Assembly (NCBI RefSeq): GCF_008801925.2 | Contig: NZ_CP062803.1 | Coordinates: 2,480,001 to 2,544,000, forward strand | Source of the DNA: Cupriavidus basilensis | Lineage (GTDB): Bacteria; Pseudomonadota; Gammaproteobacteria; Burkholderiales; Burkholderiaceae | Reading direction: 5' to 3' | Length of the DNA stretch: 64,000 nt | Part shown: piece after piece, positions 54,477-62,665 of the stretch | How the letters are laid out: each line of letters begins with the position of its first letter | Position numbering within the stretch: position 1 is the first letter of the stretch | Program-made: the position numbers and the translations under genes | Notes under the pieces: model-generated | The model's database searches: none | The model's input: only the letters and a program-made list of their open reading frames with translations | What the model was told of the DNA's origin: nothing

Positions 54477-55859
54477 TCATCCCGCCACCTGCCGGAACGG
54501 ATCCAGCCCCAGGTCGATCAGGCGCCGCTCGCGCACCACGATTTCCGCCGTGGCGGTCATGCCGTAGCGCAGCGGGTACTTGTTGTCCGCCACCGTGTAG
54601 TAGTCTTGCGCCAGGCGGACGCGCCCCTCGTACACCGGCTGCTTGTTCGGCCCCGCCAGCTTGGTCGCTGGCGAGATGTACTCGAGCGTGCCGGCAATCA
54701 AGCCATAGCGCTGGTAAGGAAAGGCGTTGAATTTCAGCTTGACGGGCAAGCCCTCGCGCAGGAAGGCGCGATCGCGCTCGGCAATCTCGATCTTGAGCAC
54801 GGGGCGTGCGTTCTTGGGCGCGATGCCGCCCAATGGCGTATTGGCCAGGACCTTGTCACCGCGCTGCGTGGAGCTGACATCGGTGATCACGCCCGCCACG
54901 GGCGCCAGGATCAGCAGGAAGTTGTCCTTGTCGATATTCTCGAAACGGATGCGCGCCGCGGCCTCGGCCACCAGCCGCGCGGTCTGCACCTGCAGGCGCA
55001 GCTTGTCTTCCGTATTGGCTATCTCGCGCAGCGCGGCGTCGTACTGGATGCGCAGGTTGGTCAGCTCCTGGCTGCTGCCTTCGAGCTGCACGGTGGCCTG
55101 GTTGAATTCCTGGCTCAGCTTGGAATCCAGCTCGGCCAGGCGCGACTGGGCAATCTGCAACGCGTTCTCCGCCTCGACAGCCGCAATCCGCTTACTCTCC
55201 ACCTGTGACTGCGAGACCCCGCCGCCGCCCGGCAGCGCAAACAGGCGGGCATAGCGGTCCTGCTCCAGGCGCGCGAATTCACGCGTCCGACGCGCGCTGT
55301 CCAGGTTGCTGCGCGCCTGCTGCAACTGTGCTCGCTGTTGTTCCGCGAGCCGGGTCGTGCCCTCTGCCGTGCGATTCTCGTGCAGGCGCTCCGCCACATC
55401 GATCTGCTGCTTCAACGCTGCCGCCTTGCGCTCCATCAACAGCTTCTTGTCGGGAAACTGCTTCCACTCTCGCTCGGAATCCTGCAGCTTGAGCTGCGCC
55501 TCCAGCGCATTGGTGGCAGCCTCGATCGCGCCACGCGCATTGAGCCGCGCCAGCACGTCGTCCTTGTTCACCGGCTGGCCCTCGGCCACATAGAGATCCG
55601 CCAGTTCCCCGTCCACGGGCGCATAGAATCGCCGCACTTCGGACTCCGGGGCGAGAGTGCCGTCCGCGGACACGATCACATCCGCGTGGCCCACAAACGA
55701 CCAGGCCAGCGCACAGACGACCAGCGACACCATGACCAGCACGGAGATCTGCATCAGCTTCCACGGCTCCGCGCTGAGAATGGCAATGCCCTCAGCGCTG
55801 TGGTCCTCAAGCGCCTCGGACAGCGGCTTAAGGCGATTGTCTCGGCTGTCGTCCTTCAT
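54477..55859 (-). CDS. HlyD-type membrane fusion protein
   Basis: A 460-residue periplasmic adaptor that links the ABC exporter to the outer-membrane channel. It has a cytoplasmic N-terminus, one membrane segment (QISVLVMVSLVVCALAWSFV, 37-56), lipoyl-like halves (YAPVDGELADLYVAEGQPVNKDD; ILAPVAGVITDVSSTQRGDKV), a long coiled coil (about 110-300) and a beta-barrel C-terminus. ATG 55859 is preferred over GTG 55862. Its start overlaps the FHA gene by 32 bases, implying coupled translation. Confidence 0.92.
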   Translation of the reverse strand: MKDDSRDNRLKPLSEALEDHSAEGIAILSAEPWKLMQISVLVMVSLVVCALAWSFVGHADVIVSADGTLAPESEVRRFYAPVDGELADLYVAEGQPVNKDDVLARLNARGAIEAATNALEAQLKLQDSEREWKQFPDKKLLMERKAAALKQQIDVAERLHENRTAEGTTRLAEQQRAQLQQARSNLDSARRTREFARLEQDRYARLFALPGGGGVSQSQVESKRIAAVEAENALQIAQSRLAELDSKLSQEFNQATVQLEGSSQELTNLRIQYDAALREIANTEDKLRLQVQTARLVAEAAARIRFENIDKDNFLLILAPVAGVITDVSSTQRGDKVLANTPLGGIAPKNARPVLKIEIAERDRAFLREGLPVKLKFNAFPYQRYGLIAGTLEYISPATKLAGPNKQPVYEGRVRLAQDYYTVADNKYPLRYGMTATAEIVVRERRLIDLGLDPFRQVAG

Positions 55860-58416
55860 CACCCTCCCCTCCGATCAATGCCAGCTTGGATTTGAGCAGC
55901 GCCGGGCTCAGCACCATGCGCAGTTCCTGCAGGGAACGCCGCTGCATCTCCGTCTCCGAATCGATATCCTCCCGGACCTGGCTCCATTGCGCCGTATCGC
56001 CAACCTTCAACTGCGCGTAGATGCGCATGCCCTGGCGCGCTTGCGCGCTGGCATTGGACAGCAGGCGTGCCTGCGCGCGGAACTTGGCGGAAATGTCCGG
56101 CTCCAGCCGCTGTTCGCCGCCGATGGCGCCATCGCGGCGATACTGGCGCCACGACGCGAGCGCGGCGTTCATCAGTTCCTGCGCACGCCGGATCGCGGCA
56201 TCGTGTATCGCCGCCACATCGGGCTCGACCGCTTTCAGGAAGTAGGCATCCTCGGCGGGATCGAGCATGGCGTAGAACGACAGCAAGGCGTCCTCATAGC
56301 CCTTGCTGCCGCGCGCCTTCTGCAGATCGACAAACTGCGCGGCGACGGCCTGCTTGCGCGCGAGGTCCCTGGCCGCGGCCTCGGCCCACGGCCCCGTCTT
56401 TATCGCTTGCAGCCCGGCGAACGCCTTGGCGCTGTCTCCCGCGCGCCAGGCCTTGTCCACCTCGGCGTACTGCCGCACCAGATCCGGCGGCGGCAGGCGG
56501 CTGGCTGCCAGTTCGCGAAAGCGCGCCTGGAAGGGCGGCGTGGAAAAGCTGGCCTTGGCCATCTGGGCCATCAGCGGGCCAAGCGTGGCGGCGCGCGCCG
56601 CGCCGTCCAGCGCAATGTACTGCCGCAGGTCCTCCTTGATGCGATCCATGCCGGCGAGTCTTGGATACTTCTCCGCGTAGTCCGCCAGCATGGCCTGCAG
56701 CGCCTCAGGGTGGTCGCTCGCCAACCCGGTGGCAAGCGAAGCATTCAAGCGGTCGATGGCGGCCAGATAGACCGAGTCGTCGCTCTGCAGCTTGCGCACA
56801 TAGCTGAGTGCATCGGCATAGGGCTCCCTGAATTGCGGCACATAGGCGGCAATGCGGTCCAGCGTGCGCTGGTGCGCGGGCGTGTCGTCATTCCAGTGCT
56901 TGAGCAGCGCACGCATGCTGGCCTCATCGGTGAAGATGCGGATCGGCGCATCCACGCCGCCCCGGCCGGCCACGAAGCGGTTCAGCCGCCCGATCCAGTC
57001 GAGTTCATCGAGCACGCCGCGCGCGTCGGCATTGTGCGCGCCGAGCGTCTTCATACGCGCCAGCGCCGTTTCGGCGCCATGGAAGTCGCGCGCCTGCAGC
57101 TTGCCGATCCATCCCGGCACCTGGTCGCGCAGCAGCGCCTCGGTACCCATCGCGCGGAACTGTGCATTATCCGGGTGGCGCTCCAGGTACGCGTCGGCCA
57201 CGGCAGCGGCGCGGGCATAGTCGCCGCCGGCCATCAAGGACCTCATCTCGCGCTCGGGCGCGCCGCGCAAGTACAGGAAGAGCAGCAACGCCACTACCGC
57301 TATGGCGACGGCACCGCCCCAGCGCGCCGCGCGCTTCAGGCCAGCGCGCTCCGAAGCGCCAAAGCTGCTGCCTAGCCTGCCCATGACAAGCGCGAACTTG
57401 CCCTGCGCGCGCGGCGTATCCGTCGCCCCCCCATCGCCTTCCGGCTGGGGCAATGCCTCCTGGTTGACCTCATCCTCCTGCTGGGCGGCATAGTCGACGC
57501 AGAAAATATCCAGGAAGGAACCCGCCGCGGCGACAAACGTGGTCTTGTCGGGATCATGCGCCGGCGTGGCGGGTGCTGGCGCCGCGGCGGGTGCCGGTGC
57601 CACCGGGGCCAAGACAGGAGCCGCCTTGTCCTGGGCAGGCGCTTCGGCGACAGCGGGCGGCGGCAGGATCGCACGCGTGAGGGTGGCGTCGGCGGCGGCC
57701 CCGTTGCATATGCCAACCCGATAGACAAAATGATTGCCACCGAACGCAAGAAGGTCTCCCTCGCCCAGTGCGACCGCGTGCTCATCGACCCGCTTGCCGT
57801 TGACGAAGGTCCCGTTGGTACTACCGAGGTCTTCGACAAATGGATCGTTCCCTTTCAGGAAGATGTGCGCATGGCGGCGCGAGACATAGTTGACCTGGTG
57901 CGGATAACTCTCCTTGTAACGGGAGAAAGCCTCATCCGCCTTGCTGATCAGGAAGGGAAAGCCAGCCACCTCGATCGGCTGCAGCCCAAGATCGTCGCGC
58001 TCGGGCACGAGCGCCAGCACCATCGGCGCCGGGCTTGCCGCCTGGACCGGCGCGCGCGCGCGTAGCCGCACCAGGTAGGACAGCGCAGCACCGAAGCGCA
58101 GTTCGTCGCCATCGCGCAGCCTGGCCGGCTGCTGTGCCACGGCCGCGCCGTTGACGGTGGTGCCGTTCTTGCTGCCCAGGTCAGCGATATACGCCGCGCC
58201 ATGCTCGGAGAAGATGCGCGCATGACGGCGCGAGAGCACCGCGGCCACATCGGGCGGGTATGCCGCGAAAGGCGCTTCCGCGCGACCCACGGCGAACAGG
58301 CTCTCGTCGATGCGGATTTCGCCGAGCTCAGGGTTGGAGATAGGCTCGAGCACGATATCGAACGCCTGCCCCACCTTCGCCCGCATCTCGACAATCAGAG
58401 CTTCGTCTGGAGCCAT
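55828..58416 (-). CDS. Membrane protein with two N-terminal FHA domains
   Basis: An 862-residue protein. FHA domain 1 (about 36-118) has VGR, SRRHARI and GSKNGTTVNG; FHA domain 2 (about 150-232) has SRRHAHI and GSTNGTFVNG. Both keep the Arg, Ser and Asn residues that bind phosphothreonine. A Pro/Ala linker (252-290) and one membrane segment (AVAIAVVALLLFLYL, about 369-383) follow. The remaining ~480 residues are helical, rich in Ala/Asp/Arg, and would be periplasmic by the positive-inside rule. It probably recruits a phosphoprotein to the exporter; PP2C would reverse this. There is no close family that I recognise for the C-terminal part. Confidence 0.85.
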   Translation of the reverse strand: MAPDEALIVEMRAKVGQAFDIVLEPISNPELGEIRIDESLFAVGRAEAPFAAYPPDVAAVLSRRHARIFSEHGAAYIADLGSKNGTTVNGAAVAQQPARLRDGDELRFGAALSYLVRLRARAPVQAASPAPMVLALVPERDDLGLQPIEVAGFPFLISKADEAFSRYKESYPHQVNYVSRRHAHIFLKGNDPFVEDLGSTNGTFVNGKRVDEHAVALGEGDLLAFGGNHFVYRVGICNGAAADATLTRAILPPPAVAEAPAQDKAAPVLAPVAPAPAAAPAPATPAHDPDKTTFVAAAGSFLDIFCVDYAAQQEDEVNQEALPQPEGDGGATDTPRAQGKFALVMGRLGSSFGASERAGLKRAARWGGAVAIAVVALLLFLYLRGAPEREMRSLMAGGDYARAAAVADAYLERHPDNAQFRAMGTEALLRDQVPGWIGKLQARDFHGAETALARMKTLGAHNADARGVLDELDWIGRLNRFVAGRGGVDAPIRIFTDEASMRALLKHWNDDTPAHQRTLDRIAAYVPQFREPYADALSYVRKLQSDDSVYLAAIDRLNASLATGLASDHPEALQAMLADYAEKYPRLAGMDRIKEDLRQYIALDGAARAATLGPLMAQMAKASFSTPPFQARFRELAASRLPPPDLVRQYAEVDKAWRAGDSAKAFAGLQAIKTGPWAEAAARDLARKQAVAAQFVDLQKARGSKGYEDALLSFYAMLDPAEDAYFLKAVEPDVAAIHDAAIRRAQELMNAALASWRQYRRDGAIGGEQRLEPDISAKFRAQARLLSNASAQARQGMRIYAQLKVGDTAQWSQVREDIDSETEMQRRSLQELRMVLSPALLKSKLALIGGEGDEGRQPRQSP

Positions 58417-58632
58417 GTTTCGATACCACCAACAGCGCGTGCCACCACGCGTGCGCCGGCGGCAAGCCATGTTTCATGGCGACGGCGCGAGCCGGTGCGG
58501 CCCGCTGCGTCGTGAACGTGTTGACTAAGGACATAGTAGGCCACGCTTGCCCGTAGTCAAACGTCCGCCGGGGGCGTACTTCGCGCCTTGCCGGGCGTGC
58601 CCGGCTTCTCGCGCGCAACGGGTTGCAGCCCC

Positions 58633-60099
58633 CTACTTCGAGACCTGCTGCGACGTCTCTTGCGGCGCGTTGCTCACCTCGGTGCTTGGCCACCCGCCCC
58701 CAAGTGCCTTGTAGAGGGTGACAGTGTCGGCCAGGATCTGTTGGTGGTTGGCCAACAATTCCTGTTGCGCGCTCAGTAGCGATCGCTCGGTCTCGAATAC
58801 ATCGAGCTGGGACACCACGCCTTCCTTGAGCTGGGCCTCGATCTGCGCCGACACCACGCGCAATTGCGCAACCTCCTGCTGCAGTTCCACGCGCTGCTTC
58901 TTGTGCGCGTCGACATTGACCAGCGCATTCTCCACTTCCTCGAATGCCGTAATCACGGTGCGGCTGTATTCGCTCTCGGCGACCTTGGTCTGCGCCTCGC
59001 TGGTCTTCACCCGGGCACGCACGCCCGGGTCCAGCATGGGCAGATTGATGCTCGGCATGAAGCCGAAGGTGAAGGACTTCAGCAGGTCGCTCAGCGCAAA
59101 GCTCGCCGTGCCGCCGCGGCCCGTCAGGCTGACGCTGGGCAGCTGCGCCAGGCGCGCCTGGCCGACCAGGTTGACGGACTCGAGCACGCGATACTCCGCC
59201 GCCACGATGTCAGGGCGCCGCGAGAGCAATTGCGATGGCAGCCCGGCCGGCACCGCCGGCAGCTGCACGCGCTCCTGCAGTCGCCCGGCCGGCACTTTGA
59301 ACACACCGGCCGGCACGCCCACCAGCGTGGCCAGCGCGTTCTCGGAGATGTCGCGCGAGCGGCGCAATTCCAGCAGGTTCTTGGTGAGCCGGTTGATCTC
59401 GGCCTGCTGCTGCATCACGCGGATCTTCGGGATCAGGCCGTTCTGGAACATGGCCTGGTAGGTGGAGAGGATCTGCTTGTTCCTCGCTAGCGTCTTGCTC
59501 TGCTGATCAATCTGTTCGTCGAACTGCAGTATCTGGAAGTAGGTGGTGGACACATCCGAGACCAGGGTGAGGTAGCCGGCACGCCAATCCGCTTCGGTTG
59601 CGTTGAATTCGGCGGTCTGGGCCTGCACACCCTTCTCCACCTTGCCCCAGATATCGATGTCCCAGTTGACCTGGGTGCCGAGGTTATAGGTCTTGACGAG
59701 CGACGTGCCTGTGCTCTTCTCGAAGCTTGCCCCTGCCCCCACGTCAAAGACCGGCAGCGCGCCAGCCTTGACCTCGGCAATCTGCGCGCCCGCCACCTTG
59801 ATGCGTGCGGCCAGCACCTTGATGTCGTAGTTCCCCGCAATCGCCTTGTCGACCAATCCGTCGAGGTATGGATCCCGGAACGCCTGCCACCAGTTCGGCA
59901 CGATCGTCTCCGCCGGCGAAACCGTGATCGATCCTTGGCGTGCCCAGTCCGGCTTGGCCGGCGTTTCGGGCCGCTGGTACACCGGCGGACGAAAGTCGGC
60001 GCAAGCGGCCAGCACTAGCAGGCAGGTGCCTGCCATCAGGCATCGCCGCAACGCGGCGCGCGCACCATGCATGATGAACGGGGTGGAATGGTCTGGCAC
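58633..60099 (-). CDS. TolC/NodT-type outer-membrane lipoprotein
   Basis: A 488-residue outer-membrane efflux protein. A signal with lipobox LAAC puts the lipid on Cys33. The family repeats are visible: PNWWQAFRDPYLDGLVDKAI, DIWGKVEKGVQAQTAEF, LLSRRPDIVAAEYRVLESVNLVG, and the second-half VITAFEEVENALVNVDAHKKQ. The start GTG 60099 is chosen because AGGAGG lies five bases upstream. It would complete the channel of the export system. Confidence 0.9.
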   Translation of the reverse strand: MPDHSTPFIMHGARAALRRCLMAGTCLLVLAACADFRPPVYQRPETPAKPDWARQGSITVSPAETIVPNWWQAFRDPYLDGLVDKAIAGNYDIKVLAARIKVAGAQIAEVKAGALPVFDVGAGASFEKSTGTSLVKTYNLGTQVNWDIDIWGKVEKGVQAQTAEFNATEADWRAGYLTLVSDVSTTYFQILQFDEQIDQQSKTLARNKQILSTYQAMFQNGLIPKIRVMQQQAEINRLTKNLLELRRSRDISENALATLVGVPAGVFKVPAGRLQERVQLPAVPAGLPSQLLSRRPDIVAAEYRVLESVNLVGQARLAQLPSVSLTGRGGTASFALSDLLKSFTFGFMPSINLPMLDPGVRARVKTSEAQTKVAESEYSRTVITAFEEVENALVNVDAHKKQRVELQQEVAQLRVVSAQIEAQLKEGVVSQLDVFETERSLLSAQQELLANHQQILADTVTLYKALGGGWPSTEVSNAPQETSQQVSK

Positions 60100-60292
60100 G
60101 ATCGCCTCCTGCGAGCGTCGGCGGGATGAAGAGGCCACGGCGGGCATTGGCCCCCGTCAGCCACATCGCCAGCGCCAGTTGCGCCGGGTCAGTCACGGCC
60201 CGGATGCGAAGGAGCCGCGCCATCAACACGCCATGCATGCATTGTGTATCCGCTAGCGGCGCGATCCAACCTGTAAATAGAGGCCCTGCGGC

Positions 60293-60329
60293 AAGAAAAG
60301 GGCCGCCCTGCCCGGCACGCCGGGAGGGC
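60293..60329 (-). terminator. Terminator after peptide gene B
   Basis: GCCCTCCCGGC/GCCGGGCAGGGC stem followed by a CTTTTCTT tract on the minus strand, ten bases after the peptide B stop. It separates the abundant peptide transcript from the exporter genes downstream. Confidence 0.75.
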
Positions 60330-60339
60330 AGCGGTGGCT

Positions 60340-60600
60340 TCAACGATAGATGTTGTTGCTGGCGTTCTGGGTAGACGTCACGTGGGACTTGATGTCGTCG
60401 GCAAAGGCGGTGTTGTTGCCGTTCATGTTGACGACGTTTTGCGTCTGGCCGATCAGCTGCTGGGCATTGAAGGTCGAGTCGATCTTGGTCAGGCTGAAGG
60501 CAGGCATGAAGGGCACGAAGCCGCCGCGCACGGCGCGCATGGCGCGGGCATCGAGTTCTTCGGTGACCGACAGGTCCTTGATGGCGAGGATGGTAGTCAT
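60340..60600 (-). CDS. Double-glycine leader export peptide B
   Basis: An 86-residue precursor. The leader contains IKDLSVTEELD and AMRAVRGG (GG at 26-27). The ~59-residue core starts FVPFMPAF and contains IDSTFNAQQLIGQTQNV, followed by an Asn-rich stretch (NMNGNN) and a polar end (STQNASNNIYR). It has no Cys. It is a tandem duplicate of peptide C (11 differences in 85 shared positions) with the same ribosome region (GAGAACTGCC before ATG). Confidence 0.88.
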   Translation of the reverse strand: MTTILAIKDLSVTEELDARAMRAVRGGFVPFMPAFSLTKIDSTFNAQQLIGQTQNVVNMNGNNTAFADDIKSHVTSTQNASNNIYR

Positions 60601-60658
60601 GGCAGTTCTCCGGGGTATTCAGTGGATGGCGAATTCGGCTTGGGGCGTGGCCCGCGGC

Positions 60659-60916
60659 TCAGTAGATGTTGTTGGTGGCGTTTTGCGTCGAGTCGACATG
60701 GGACTTGATGTCGGTCACGAAGGCGGCGTTGTTGCCGTTCATGTTCACGACGTTCTGGGTCTGGCCGATCAGCTGCGAGGCGTTGAAGGTCGAGTCGAGC
60801 TTGACCGAGCTGAAGACAGGCATGAAGGGCACGAAGCCGCCGCGCACGGCGCGCATGGCGCGGGTGTCGAGTTCTTCGGTGACCGACAGGTCCTTGATGG
60901 CGAGGATGGTAGTCAT
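60659..60916 (-). CDS. Double-glycine leader export peptide C
   Basis: An 85-residue precursor with the same leader as peptide B except one residue (Thr18 for Ala18). The core has LDSTFNASQLIGQTQNV, then NMNGNN. AAGGAG lies eight bases before the ATG. First gene of the tandem pair, 78 bases downstream of a sigma-54-type element. The frame open to 61024 crosses that element and is not the true start. Confidence 0.88.
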   Translation of the reverse strand: MTTILAIKDLSVTEELDTRAMRAVRGGFVPFMPVFSSVKLDSTFNASQLIGQTQNVVNMNGNNAAFVTDIKSHVDSTQNATNNIY

Positions 60917-60993
60917 GGCAGTTCTCCTTGGGAGCGATTGGGACTTGGGTTCATTTGGGTTGAGCATCTGTGCTGCGCTCGGGAGGTACAAAC

Positions 60994-61009
60994 GCATGGA
61001 GTGTGCCAA
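60994..61009 (-). promoter_or_regulatory. Sigma-54-type promoter of the tandem peptide genes
   Basis: The minus strand reads TTGGCACACTCCATGC: perfect TGGCAC at -24, GC at -12, with ten bases between GG and GC. The -12 box is ATGC rather than TTGC. The 61010-61332 stretch upstream has no gene and may hold activator sites. Confidence 0.65.
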
Positions 61010-61332
61010 GGCGGGCCATGCCATCGCAGATCGCCCGCAAACGCAGGCGGGGCCTGGGGAAAAAATTTATCGAGCCGGAAAAGACGTGCCAGCAAGCGGT
61101 CCGGGGTGGCCTGGATCTGATGGGCGGCGGCAAACACAACAGACACCATGTGTTTGCTCGCTGGCGACAAACGCTCGCACCGCGCGACGCGCGCGGCCGG
61201 AGCGATGCGTTTGCAGGGGAACTGTGCAGCGAGCGCGGCCTGTCAAGCGCGCAATGAGATCAGCAGCTAAGCACGCCCGGCACGCGTCATGCGGCGCCGC
61301 AAAAAAACCCGAACCCGAATGAACGATCGGCG

Positions 61333-61773
61333 TTACTTCACGTAGATCGTGATCTTCTTGGAGTAGATCGGCGGGTTGTGCGGAATGTGCTTGTCGTCAG
61401 CCATCAGCAGTTGCAAGGTATGTTTGCCCGGCGGCAACTCGATCGTGGTCTCCGTCTCGCCGGCGCCGAAATGCAGATGGTTGCGGTCGTTCGGGATCTC
61501 CTTGTCCATGGGCGGCAGGTCGGTGTCGATCAGCAGATGATGATGGCCGCTGTTTGGAAACTTCACGCCGCGCGGCGCCACGCCCATGCCACGCAGCCCG
61601 AACCACACCTTGATCGGCTTGCCCGCCGGCAGGACCTGATTGTTGTTGGGAAAGCCGATGTACAGGTAGGCATTGGCGGGTGCGGGCGTGGCGTCCGCGC
61701 TTGCACCGCTCGGCATGCCAACGATCAGAAACAGGCTGGCGGCGAGCGCAGCAGCCGGAATGAGCTTACGCAT
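61333..61773 (-). CDS. DUF4399 exported protein
   Basis: A 146-residue protein with a signal peptide (MRKLIPAAALAASLFLIVGM...ASA). The DUF4399 domain shows LRGMGVAPRGVKFPNSGHHHLLID, MDKEIPNDRNHLHFGAGETE and PPGKHTLQLLMADDKHIPH. His-rich conserved sites suggest metal or ligand binding in the periplasm; the function is unknown. It forms a pair with the paralogue just upstream. Confidence 0.88.
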   Translation of the reverse strand: MRKLIPAAALAASLFLIVGMPSGASADATPAPANAYLYIGFPNNNQVLPAGKPIKVWFGLRGMGVAPRGVKFPNSGHHHLLIDTDLPPMDKEIPNDRNHLHFGAGETETTIELPPGKHTLQLLMADDKHIPHNPPIYSKKITIYVK

Positions 61774-61817
61774 GGACTGTCTCCCGTATCGGGCCGCCGG
61801 CCCGGCGGCCCGGGGCC

Positions 61818-62243
61818 TTATCGAACGGTGATCGTGATCTTCTTGGAGTAGATCGGCGGGTCGTGGGGCTTGTGATCCTTGTCGCCGAGCAGCAACTGCA
61901 AGGTGTGCTTGCCCGGCGGCAGCTCGATCCGGGCCTCTGTCTCGCCGGCGCCGAAGTGCAGGTGGTTCCGGTCATTCGGAATCTCCTTGTCCATCGGCGG
62001 CAGGTCGGTGTCGATCAACAGGTGGTGGTGGCCGACGTTGGCCATGTCGACGCCCTTGGGGGCGATCCCCATATTACGCAGGCCCATGCGCACCCAGAAT
62101 TTGCCGCCATCGATCACGGCGCCGTCGGGCGGCCAGATGATGTAGACCTCGGCATTGGGCGGGGATGTCGTGGACAACGAGATCGAAGGCAACGGAGCCA
62201 GCAGCGACGCTGCCAATGTGCCGAGCACGGTTCGCCTGTGCAT
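61818..62243 (-). CDS. DUF4399 exported protein, paralogue
   Basis: A 141-residue paralogue of the next gene with the same conserved block (GHHHLLIDTDLPPMDKEIP...HLHFGAGETE) and a signal-like N-terminus (MHRRTVLGTLAASLLAPL). The two genes are 44 bases apart and probably cotranscribed. The roughly 420 bases upstream to the caspase gene hold no gene that I can support. Confidence 0.88.
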   Translation of the reverse strand: MHRRTVLGTLAASLLAPLPSISLSTTSPPNAEVYIIWPPDGAVIDGGKFWVRMGLRNMGIAPKGVDMANVGHHHLLIDTDLPPMDKEIPNDRNHLHFGAGETEARIELPPGKHTLQLLLGDKDHKPHDPPIYSKKITITVR

Positions 62244-62665
62244 ACGTTAGCCCTCCCGAACAGCTTGTCTCGAAACGCGGTGAATTCTTGCTATTGGTGC
62301 TTGGCTTCTGGCTGATTCGTTGATTGGCTTCAGGCCGGCGCGCTGCATTTCGCCATCCGATTTCGTCATTCAGCTTAGAACGGAAAACAGCAAAAAGATA
62401 CTTGGCGATACCCTGCGCCGCGTAGGCGCCGCGTGGCTGTGAGCTTGCTACGCCACCCGGTGTTGCGAAGCACCTCCGGATTCACAATCGCTGTGCTATG
62501 GTTGATTGAGCCAGCCCAGTGCCGCTAGCGCTGCATCACGTCGGCGCAAAGGACGAGGCGGTCCGGCCAGGTGATGGCCGGGCATCATCGCTCTCGCGTG
62601 CCGCGCCACGCCGTTGGCACGTGGACCGCCGATGCACTTCGGCGCCGTACGAACAAGGCCTGCAT

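Noticed and set aside
55657..57375. A 572-codon plus-strand frame antisense to the FHA gene
   Set aside because: Arg/His/Ala-rich shadow of the real gene; no domain and no ribosome site.
62615..62629. A third sigma-54 element before the caspase gene (TGGCACGTGGACCGC)
   Set aside because: The -24 half and spacing fit, but the -12 half is CCGC with only GC matching; too weak to claim.
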